From: JANLYC01 sp963815445
GTDB lineage: Bacteria; Actinomycetota; Actinomycetes; Propionibacteriales; Nocardioidaceae
Reading direction: 5' to 3'
DNA length: 64,000 nt
Assembly (NCBI GenBank): GCA_963815445.1
Contig: CAWFGV010000004.1
Coordinates: 62,001-126,000 of the forward strand
A program made the position numbers and the translations under genes. Under the pieces are notes generated by a model, which had not been told where the DNA came from, ran no database searches, and saw only the letters and a list, made by a program, of their open reading frames with translations. Shown in pieces: positions 57,864-64,000 of this stretch. Each line of letters starts with the position of its first letter. Position 1 is the first letter of the stretch.

Positions 57864-57942
57864 CCCTCCGCGTTTGCCTTGTTCACAAGCCAGGTGGCTT
57901 GTGAACAAGGCAAACGCACCTTGGGCACAGGGGTTTTGCCTT
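57864..57942 (-). repeat. 79-bp palindromic repeat, copy C (best preserved)
   Basis: Matches copy D at about 67 of 79 positions without gaps (hand count). The hairpin 57870-57917 is a perfect 23-bp stem with a 2-nt centre. It abuts the EcsC stop codon and lies before the convergent HMG-CoA lyase gene. Confidence 0.92.
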
Positions 57943-58072
57943 GGGTACCCCGGCTCCCAGGCCCCGCACCTGCGCCCGTACCTGCGGCCGTGCCGGCGCG
58001 CAGCTCACCCAGCGGGCGTATGACGCCTGCGCACGACTCCCGAGAGCCTCCCGAGCACCCGGCGCCGGCGTA

Positions 58073-58999
58073 TCAGGCGAGGGCGGCAACGACGCGCGAA
58101 GCGGGAGGCTTGCCGATCTGTTCCGCCATCCACGTGCTCGTGGAGACCAACGCCTCGAGGTCGACGCCGGTGTCGATACCGAGGCCGGCCAGCTGCCACA
58201 CGAGGTCCTCGGTGGCGAGGTTGCCGGTGGCGCTCTCGGCATACGGGCATCCACCGAGGCCGCCGGCCGACGCGTCGAACGTGGTGACGCCGAGCCGCAG
58301 CGCCGTCAGCGCGTTCGAGAGGGCCTGTCCGTAGGTGTCGTGGAAGTGCATGGCGAGCTGGTCAAGGCGCACGCCCGCCTCGACAAAGCCGCCCAGCAGG
58401 GCCTCGACATGTCCCGGCGTCCCCACACCGATCGTGTCACCGAGGGAGAGCTCGTCACACCCGAGGTCGAGCAGCCGCCGCCCGACCCCAACGACCTGAT
58501 CGATGGCCACGTCACCCTCCCACGGGTCGCCGAAGCACATTGACACGTAGCCGCGGACGCGCACACCGGCAGCACGGGCCCGACTGACGACCGGCGCGAA
58601 CATCACGAACTGTTCGTCGAGACTGCGGTTGAGGTTGCGCTGGGCAAAGGTCTCGGTACCTGATCCGAAGATCGCGATGTCCCGGATCCCCTTGTCCAGT
58701 GCGCGATCCAGACCACGCTCGTTGGGCACGAGCACTGGCATACGCGGCGCCATTGTCATGTCCAGCGCGTCGATCAGCTGCTCGGCGTCCGCCAGCTGGG
58801 GCACCCACCTGGGGTGCACGAAGCTGGTCACCTCCACGGTCGTGAGGCCCGCCGCTACGAGGCGCCGGATGAACTCGGCCTTCACCTCTACCGGGACGAT
58901 CGCCGACTCGTTCTGCAACCCGTCGCGGGGGCCGACCTCGTAGATCGTGACCGCGGCCGGCAACGCCGGATCGGCGATGACCTGCGGTGTTCGCTTCAC
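58073..58999 (-). CDS. mvaB: Hydroxymethylglutaryl-CoA lyase
   Basis: A 308-aa TIM-barrel enzyme splitting HMG-CoA to acetoacetate and acetyl-CoA, the last step of leucine degradation. IYEVGPRDGLQNE at the start binds metal and substrate, VEVTSFVHPRWVPQLAD follows, and GLGGCPYAESATGNLATED carries the catalytic Cys loop. GTG 58999 overlaps the stop of the carboxylase alpha gene (GTGA). It is the last gene of the carboxylase operon. Confidence 0.93.
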   Translation of the reverse strand: MKRTPQVIADPALPAAVTIYEVGPRDGLQNESAIVPVEVKAEFIRRLVAAGLTTVEVTSFVHPRWVPQLADAEQLIDALDMTMAPRMPVLVPNERGLDRALDKGIRDIAIFGSGTETFAQRNLNRSLDEQFVMFAPVVSRARAAGVRVRGYVSMCFGDPWEGDVAIDQVVGVGRRLLDLGCDELSLGDTIGVGTPGHVEALLGGFVEAGVRLDQLAMHFHDTYGQALSNALTALRLGVTTFDASAGGLGGCPYAESATGNLATEDLVWQLAGLGIDTGVDLEALVSTSTWMAEQIGKPPASRVVAALA

Positions 59000-60972
59000 G
59001 ACGAACCGTCCGCGGCCACGTCGGGTACGACGACGAAGAGGGTGGCACCGAGCGCGACCTGGCTCCCGGCGACCGCGTCCACTCGCGAGACGATGCCGTC
59101 GAACGGCGCCTTCAGCGCGAGCTCCATCTTCATCGCCTCCATCGCCCCGAGCGTCTCACCCGCGGCCACGTGGTCACCGGCACCTACCTGGACGGCGAGG
59201 ACGGTTCCGGGCATCGGAGCCGCGATCGTGCCGTCGCTGAGAGGTGCGCGTCCTCCCGGCCCGAAGGCGTCGGGCCGTCGGAAGACGTAGGTCTGGCCGC
59301 GGTACGCCACCGCCACCTCGTGCTCGTCGACCAGGACGTGCCCTTCCTGGACCACGCTGTCGACCTCCAGCCGCAGGGCCGCGCCCTTACTGGCAAGGGC
59401 TCGCACTGCCACCGACGAGTTCGGCCCGACGATCGACCCCGCGGTGAGGTCGACCGCGAGAACGGTCGTCGCGTCTGGACCGCTGGCATGCGCGTCCGTG
59501 AGCTCGATCGGTACGGCGGCCGGGGGGCTGCCCGACCGCCACCCGTCGCCGATGCCGAATGGATGCCCGGTGTCGGCCTCACGGCTGGTGGCCAGTGCCC
59601 ACGCCGCGAGGCACCACGCTGCCACCGGTGTGCGGAGCTCGAATACGTCCGGGTGACTGTCGAGCCAAGCCGTGTCGATCGCGGCGTCGCGATAAGCGTC
59701 TGAGTTCGCCAACTCGCGCAAGAAGCCCAGGTTCGTCGTCAGTCCGAGCACCGCCGACTCGTCGAGCGCCGACACGAGCGCGCGGCGCGCCACCTCACGG
59801 GTCGACCCCCAGACGATGATCTTCCCGAGCATCGGGTCGTAGTTCGTGCCCACCAGCTGCCCCGCCTCGAGCGCCGCGTCGACCCGGGCCCGTGCGGGCC
59901 AGGCGACCACCTGCGCGGTTCCGCCCTGGGGGAGGAAGCCGGCGTAGGGGTCCTCGGCATACACCCGGGCCTCGATCGCGTGGCCGCGAACGGTCACCGC
60001 ATCCTGGCCAAACGGCAGCGATTCCCCTTGTGCCACAGCGATCTGGAGCTCTACGAGATCAACACCAGTCACGAGCTCGGTCACCGGATGCTCCACCTGG
60101 AGGCGAGTGTTCATCTCGAGGAAGAACGCGTCCTCGCCGGAGACCAGGAACTCGACCGTGCCGGCGTTGACATAGCCGACCTCGCGGGCCAGCGCGACCG
60201 CCGCAGCGGTGACCCTGCGTCGTACGTCGTCGGAGATCTCGGTCGCCGGCGCCTCCTCGAGCACCTTCTGGTGCCGCCGTTGGACCGAGCAGTCGCGCTC
60301 GAAGAGGTGGACGACATGCTCGTGCTCGTCGGCCAGCACTTGGACCTCGATGTGTCGGCCATGCTCGACGTACCGCTCGAAGAGCAGGGTGTCGTCACCG
60401 AACGCGGACGCGGCCTCGCGACGAGCAGCGGCGATGGCTGCGGCCAGATCGGCCGCGTCGCGAACGATGCGCATGCCCTTGCCGCCACCTCCGGCCGCGG
60501 CCTTGACGAGCAGCGGCAGTCCGACCTGGGCGACGATCGTGTCGAGGTCGTCAGCACTGGAATCGGCGGCCGGTATGACGGGGACCCCGGCCGCGACGGC
60601 GATCTGGCGAGCCTTGTCCTTGCGTCCCATCAGGTCCATCACGTCGGCCGGAGGCCCGATGAAGACCAGCCCGGCGTCGGTCACGGCGCGGGCGAAGGCA
60701 GACCGTTCGGACAAGAACCCGTATCCGGGATGGACCGCGTCGGCGCCGGTGCGGGCCGCTGCGTCGAGGAGGGCGGGGATCGAGAGATAGGACTCGCCGG
60801 CCGGCGCCGGGCCGATCCGGGTAGCGGTGTCGGCGGCCCGGACGTGCGGCGCGTCGCGGTCGGCGTCGGAGTACACCGCCACGCTGCGCAGGCCGACCTT
60901 GGCGCAGGCGCGGAAGACGCGCAGCGCGATCTCGCCGCGGTTGGCGACCAGGACGCTTCCGAAGCGCGTCAC
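58996..60972 (-). CDS. Acyl-CoA (methylcrotonyl-CoA) carboxylase alpha subunit, biotin-containing
   Basis: A 658-aa protein. Biotin carboxylase (1-450): VLVANRGEIALRVFRAC, ATP-grasp KAAAGGGGKGMRIVRD, and FLEMNTRLQVEHPVTE. The biotinyl domain is at the C-terminus with the lysine in EAMKMEL. Gene order (beta, alpha, HMG-CoA lyase) indicates 3-methylcrotonyl-CoA carboxylase of leucine catabolism; propionyl- or geranyl-CoA specificity is less likely. GTG 60972 precedes the conserved start. A 220-nt gap separates it from the beta gene. Confidence 0.92.
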   Translation of the reverse strand: MTRFGSVLVANRGEIALRVFRACAKVGLRSVAVYSDADRDAPHVRAADTATRIGPAPAGESYLSIPALLDAAARTGADAVHPGYGFLSERSAFARAVTDAGLVFIGPPADVMDLMGRKDKARQIAVAAGVPVIPAADSSADDLDTIVAQVGLPLLVKAAAGGGGKGMRIVRDAADLAAAIAAARREAASAFGDDTLLFERYVEHGRHIEVQVLADEHEHVVHLFERDCSVQRRHQKVLEEAPATEISDDVRRRVTAAAVALAREVGYVNAGTVEFLVSGEDAFFLEMNTRLQVEHPVTELVTGVDLVELQIAVAQGESLPFGQDAVTVRGHAIEARVYAEDPYAGFLPQGGTAQVVAWPARARVDAALEAGQLVGTNYDPMLGKIIVWGSTREVARRALVSALDESAVLGLTTNLGFLRELANSDAYRDAAIDTAWLDSHPDVFELRTPVAAWCLAAWALATSREADTGHPFGIGDGWRSGSPPAAVPIELTDAHASGPDATTVLAVDLTAGSIVGPNSSVAVRALASKGAALRLEVDSVVQEGHVLVDEHEVAVAYRGQTYVFRRPDAFGPGGRAPLSDGTIAAPMPGTVLAVQVGAGDHVAAGETLGAMEAMKMELALKAPFDGIVSRVDAVAGSQVALGATLFVVVPDVAADGSS

Positions 60973-61036
60973 GGCATACCGCCGGCGTGGCCTGTGGGGA
61001 CGGGCGAGCTGTCGGACGGCATACGGACTGCACTCT

Positions 61037-61072
61037 CCGTATGGACCGTATGGACCGCATGGACCGGATGGA
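61037..61072. repeat. 9-bp tandem repeat, four units
   Basis: CCGTATGGA twice, then CCGCATGGA and CCGGATGGA, in the gap between the carboxylase beta stop and alpha start. The first three bases vary in the last two units. It lies upstream of the alpha GTG and is not part of a supported gene. Confidence 0.85.
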
Positions 61073-61083
61073 CTGCAGTCACC

Positions 61084-61162
61084 GAGGCAAACCCACAGTC
61101 GCTGAGGCGCGTTTGCCTTGTGAACAAGCCACCTGGCTTGTGAACTAGGCAAACGCGGAGGG
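61084..61162 (+). repeat. 79-bp palindromic repeat, copy D
   Basis: The hairpin spans 61109-61156 with 20 of 23 stem pairs and centre CC. The unpaired 5' part (61084-61108) begins GAGGCAAACC as in copy A. It lies 30 nt past the carboxylase beta stop, antisense to that gene. Confidence 0.9.
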
Positions 61163-61192
61163 CCACCGGGGGCAGCAGGGTTGGCATGGGGG

Positions 61193-62749
61193 TCACATCC
61201 GGAAGATGCCGTAGGAGGGTTCGGGGATAGGCGCGTTCGCAGCGGCGGCAAGGCCCATGCCGAGCACGCGGCGGGTGTCGACCGGGTCGATGATGCCGTC
61301 GTCCCACAGGCGCCCGGTCGAGTAGTACGGCGAGCCCTGCCTCTCGTACTGGTCGCGGATCGGCGCCTTGAACGACTCCTCGTCCGCACTCGACCAGGAC
61401 TCGCCCTTGGCCTCCAGGCCGTCGCGCCGGACCGTCGCGAGCACCGACGCCGCCTGCTCACCGCCCATCACGGAGATCCGCGCGTTCGGCCACATCCACA
61501 AGAAGCGCGGGTCGTACGCGCGTCCGCACATCCCGTAGTTGCCGGCACCGAAGGAGCCGCCGATCACCACGGTGAACTTCGGCACGACCGAGCACGCCAC
61601 CGCGGTGACCAGCTTCGCGCCGTCCTTGGCAATGCCGCCGGCCTCGTACTGCCGGCCGACCATGAACCCGGTGATGTTCTGCAGGAACACCAACGGGATG
61701 CCGCGCTGGTTGCACAGCTCGATGAAGTGCGCTCCCTTCAACGACGACTCGCTGAACAGGATCCCGTTGTTCGCCACGATCCCCACGGGGTAACCCCAGA
61801 TACGCGCAAAGCCGCACACCAGCGTCTCGCCGTACAACGCCTTGAACTCGTGCAGCCGAGAGCCGTCGACGACCCGACGGATCACCTCGCGCACGTCGTA
61901 CGGCGTCCGGGTGTCGGCCGGCACCACGTCGTACAGCGTGGCCGGATCCTCGGCGGGCTCTTCAGGCTCGTGCGGCGTCAACGACGGGGGAGTACGCCGT
62001 TCGAGCGTGCTCACGATGCTGCGCACGATCGCCAGCGCCTCGGCGTCGTCAGCCGCGAGGTGATCGACCACGCCCGACGTCCGGGCGTGCACGTCGCCAC
62101 CGCCGAGGTCCTCGGCCGTCACGACCTCCCCGGTTGCTGCCTTCACCAGTGGAGGGCCGCCCAGGAAGATCGTGCCCTGCTCGCGCACGATGACGGTCTC
62201 GTCGGACATCGCGGGCACGTAGGCACCCCCTGCGGTGCACGAGCCCATGACCGAGGCGACCTGCGGGACGCCGGCCGCGGACAGGTTGGCCTGGTTGAAG
62301 AAGATGCGGCCGAAGTGGTCGCGGTCGGGGAACACGTCGTCCTGCATCGGCAGGAACGCCCCGCCCGAGTCGACGAGGTAGATGCACGGCAGCCGGTTCA
62401 CACCGGCCACCTCCTGCGCACGAAGATGCTTCTTCACCGTCATCGGGTAGTAGGTGCCGCCCTTGACGGTGGCATCGTTGGCCACCACCACACACTCGCG
62501 ACCACTGACCCGGCCGATCCCGGTGATGACACCGGCCGATGGGACCGCGTCGTCGTACAGACCGAACGCGGCCAGCGGTGACAGCTCGAGGAACGGCGAG
62601 CCGGGGTCGAGCAGCCGGTCGACGCGTTCGCGGACCAGCAGCTTGCCGCGCGCCACGTGCTTGGCGCGAGCCGCCGCGGAACCACCTTGCCGCACGACGG
62701 CGAGCCGCTCACGCAGCTCAACCACGAGCGACATCAGGTCCTCGGCCAT
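61193..62749 (-). CDS. Acyl-CoA (methylcrotonyl-CoA) carboxylase beta subunit
   Basis: A 518-aa carboxyltransferase. N- and C-terminal crotonase-like domains bind acyl-CoA and carboxybiotin: CIYLVDSGGAFLPMQDDVFPD, GRIFFNQANLSAAGVPQVASVMG, IPLVFLQNITGFMVGRQYEAGG and SFGAGNYGMCGRAYDPRFLW. The last two match methylcrotonyl-CoA carboxylase beta subunits well. ATG 62749 has GGAG 7 nt upstream; the in-frame GTG 62806 is unlikely. It is the first gene of the operon, opposite a TetR regulator. Confidence 0.93.
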   Translation of the reverse strand: MAEDLMSLVVELRERLAVVRQGGSAAARAKHVARGKLLVRERVDRLLDPGSPFLELSPLAAFGLYDDAVPSAGVITGIGRVSGRECVVVANDATVKGGTYYPMTVKKHLRAQEVAGVNRLPCIYLVDSGGAFLPMQDDVFPDRDHFGRIFFNQANLSAAGVPQVASVMGSCTAGGAYVPAMSDETVIVREQGTIFLGGPPLVKAATGEVVTAEDLGGGDVHARTSGVVDHLAADDAEALAIVRSIVSTLERRTPPSLTPHEPEEPAEDPATLYDVVPADTRTPYDVREVIRRVVDGSRLHEFKALYGETLVCGFARIWGYPVGIVANNGILFSESSLKGAHFIELCNQRGIPLVFLQNITGFMVGRQYEAGGIAKDGAKLVTAVACSVVPKFTVVIGGSFGAGNYGMCGRAYDPRFLWMWPNARISVMGGEQAASVLATVRRDGLEAKGESWSSADEESFKAPIRDQYERQGSPYYSTGRLWDDGIIDPVDTRRVLGMGLAAAANAPIPEPSYGIFRM

Positions 62750-62829
62750 CGCATCTCCTCTCGACCCTTCGACCTCAGCGTGACACGCGGCCACGGTGAC
62801 ATTCACAGACGCGCCTCACTACGCCCTCC

Positions 62830-62849
62830 ATGTTAGCGATCATTAACAT
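62830..62849. promoter_or_regulatory. TetR operator between regulator and carboxylase operon
   Basis: ATGTTAGCGATCATTAACAT is a 20-bp near-palindrome: perfect ATGTTA/TAACAT arms and a central GATC, with two mismatched pairs. It is the only AT-rich stretch of the 121-nt divergent gap and adjoins the TetR -10 TACACT. Confidence 0.75.
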
Positions 62850-62870
62850 CGGAGGTCTACACTTCCCTGC

Positions 62871-63425
62871 ATGGGCACCTCTCGCCGGGAGCAGATCCTG
62901 GACCGGGCGGCCGAGCTGTTCGCCGACAGAGGCTTCCACGGCGTGTCCGTCCACGACATCGGCGCAGCGTGCGGCATCTCCGGCCCCGCGCTCTACCGCC
63001 ACTTCGCCAGCAAGGACGCCATGCTGGCCGAGATGCTCGTCAGCATCAGTGAGCGGCTGCTCTCCGAGGCCCGTCGACGGGTGGCGACGGCCGTCGACGA
63101 CGAGGCCGCCCTCCGCGAGCTCGTCCGCTGGCACACCGACTTCGCTCTCACGCACAAGGACCTCATCGTGGTGCAGGACCGCGACTGGGGTGCACTGCCC
63201 GGCAGCGCGCGCGAGCGTGTCCGCACCCTCCAGCGGGCCTATGTCGGGTTGTGGGTCGCCGCGCTCCGCCGGGTTCGCGGCGAGGTCGGGCCCCGCGCGG
63301 GCGAAGCAGCCGCGCACGCGGTCTTCGGCCTCCTCAACTCCACCCCGCACAGTGCCCGGCTGGGGCCGGAGCGGATGCGCTCGCTGTTGGAGTCGATGGC
63401 CTGGGACGCCTTGCACGCCGTGTGA
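62871..63425 (+). CDS. TetR family regulator of the carboxylase operon
   Basis: A 184-aa regulator. The N-terminal HTH (REQILDRAAELFADRGFHGV, IGAACGISGPALYRHFASKD) is canonical TetR; the ligand domain covers residues 60-184. The divergent position and shared palindrome mark it as the local repressor, probably sensing an acyl-CoA of leucine breakdown, by analogy with LiuR-like regulators. TACACT lies 7 nt before the ATG. Confidence 0.9.
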   Translation: MGTSRREQILDRAAELFADRGFHGVSVHDIGAACGISGPALYRHFASKDAMLAEMLVSISERLLSEARRRVATAVDDEAALRELVRWHTDFALTHKDLIVVQDRDWGALPGSARERVRTLQRAYVGLWVAALRRVRGEVGPRAGEAAAHAVFGLLNSTPHSARLGPERMRSLLESMAWDALHAV

Positions 63426-63538
63426 TTCCGCCACATCTCGACCACGTCTCGCGCCCACTCCTACGCAGCGGGCCGACATCCGTCGAGTTCGCGCGGTACG
63501 GCGGCTAGAGTCCTGCCACACCCCCAGCTGAGGAAGAG

Positions 63539-64000
63539 ATGGCACAACGGACCTACCTGCACGTCGGGACGCCTACCTCCGGAACGACGTTCCTGCAGCG
63601 AGTGCTCTGGCAGAACGCCGCGCCGCTGCGCGCCCAGGGCTTCCTCCTCCCGGGCCGGATGGTCTCCCACTACACCGCCGCGCGCGCGCTGACCGAGCGG
63701 CCGTCGACCGGCGACCACGACGACCGCAGCGAGACCGCCCCGACGGTCTTGACCGAGATCGGTGACCACGCCTGGACCAAGCTCGTCCGGCAGGTCAACC
63801 GCTGGCCCGGTTCGGCCCTGATCGGCCACCCCGCGCTGGCCGCCGCGACCAGCGAGCAGGCCGGGCGAGCCGTCGCGGCCCTCGAGGGCGAGGTTCATCT
63901 GGTGCTGACCGCTCGCCCGGTCCATCTGCAGGCGGCGGTCGCGTGGCAAGAACAGGTCAAGGCCGGCCGGTCTGCTCCGCTGGACGCGTTCCTCGACCGA
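63539..64000 (+). CDS. Sulfotransferase-like protein, 5' part (cut by window edge)
   Basis: 154 codons are visible, open at the right edge. The start LHVGTPTSGTTFLQRVLWQN resembles the PAPS phosphosulfate-binding loop of sulfotransferase-fold proteins (normally with K or S before GTT; here TSGTT). LVLTARPVHLQAAVAWQEQV fits the 3'-phosphate-binding strand and helix. ATG 63539 has GAGGAAGAG just upstream. The acceptor is unknown, and some proteins of this family are not active sulfotransferases. Confidence 0.75.
   Translation, partial: MAQRTYLHVGTPTSGTTFLQRVLWQNAAPLRAQGFLLPGRMVSHYTAARALTERPSTGDHDDRSETAPTVLTEIGDHAWTKLVRQVNRWPGSALIGHPALAAATSEQAGRAVAALEGEVHLVLTARPVHLQAAVAWQEQVKAGRSAPLDAFLDR

Noticed and set aside
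60973..61037. Extension of the carboxylase alpha protein upstream through the 9-bp repeat (Gly-Pro-Tyr units)
   Set aside because: The conserved protein starts at GTG 60972 with VTRFGSVLVANRGE; the upstream in-frame part also runs through repeat D and is not conserved-looking.

Overview
The window is a 64 kb, high-GC stretch of an actinobacterial chromosome. The gene content suggests a Nocardioidaceae-like organism (Propionibacteriales, for example Nocardioides or a near relative). The main pointers are a bacterial proteasome activator (Bpa) ending in GMYL, a SigK/RskA pair, a WhiB-type protein, GTP-dependent PEP carboxykinase, small actinobacterial families (DUF5302, SEC-C/DUF5926, the MobA-DUF6457 pair), and many GTG starts. 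The family-level assignment is inference; no rRNA or other decisive marker is present. Most of the window is ordinary dense core genome with no recognisable phage or transposase genes.

Layout. 1-5 kb: the menB start, a GNAT enzyme, an ACT-domain protein, a purine phosphorylase/NCS1 permease operon, and an arsR-arsM pair. 5-17 kb: C45-family hydrolase, PfkB sugar kinase, PlsC-like acyltransferase, ThrE exporter, a large HATPase-GAF-GAF-SpoIIE phosphatase, thioredoxin, a membrane GGDEF protein, DUF2461 and a FUSC-type protein. 17-20.9 kb: a small cluster of oxidoreductases and truncated genes, bounded by a 16-bp direct repeat of the tRNA-Arg 3' end. 21-31.6 kb: pckG with a CRP/GlxR-type site, a CHRD protein, metallophosphoesterase, two tRNA-Ser genes, membrane proteins, nitrilase-type amidase, mobA, quinone oxidoreductase and bpa. 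31.6-36.4 kb: a SigK-type locus (sulfite-oxidase-like protein, fasciclin lipoprotein, sigK, rskA) facing an atypical WhiB-HTH protein. 36.6-47 kb: HAD phosphatase, serS, PAP2-diacylglycerol kinase fusion, pheA, larB-larC, a GDT1 transporter, arginine deiminase and a SEC-C protein. 47-57.9 kb: regulators, GDPD, AAA ATPase, rhodanese, a three-gene ABC exporter, Fpg/Nei glycosylase, aat and EcsC. 58-63.4 kb: a leucine-catabolic operon (methylcrotonyl-CoA carboxylase beta and alpha, HMG-CoA lyase) with a divergent TetR regulator. The window ends in the 5' part of a sulfotransferase-like gene.

Two whole-window patterns stand out. First, a 79-bp repeat occurs four times in intergenic gaps (A 21088-21166 and D 61084-61162 on +; B 35620-35698 and C 57864-57942 on -). 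All copies align without gaps, at about 76-85% identity to copy D by hand count, and contain a near-perfect 23-bp hairpin. I do not recognise this family. Second, about twenty genes carry a -10-like hexamer (TAGGCT or a TANNNT/NANNNT variant) almost exactly 6 nt upstream of the start codon and lack a ribosome-binding site, the signature of leaderless transcription. This pattern was used to choose several starts.

Functional links: purine salvage (punA + permease), arsenic methylation (arsR-arsM), a SigK regulon gathered around its own sigma/anti-sigma pair, nickel-pincer cofactor synthesis (larB-larC, with no larE in the window), arginine catabolism, and leucine degradation.
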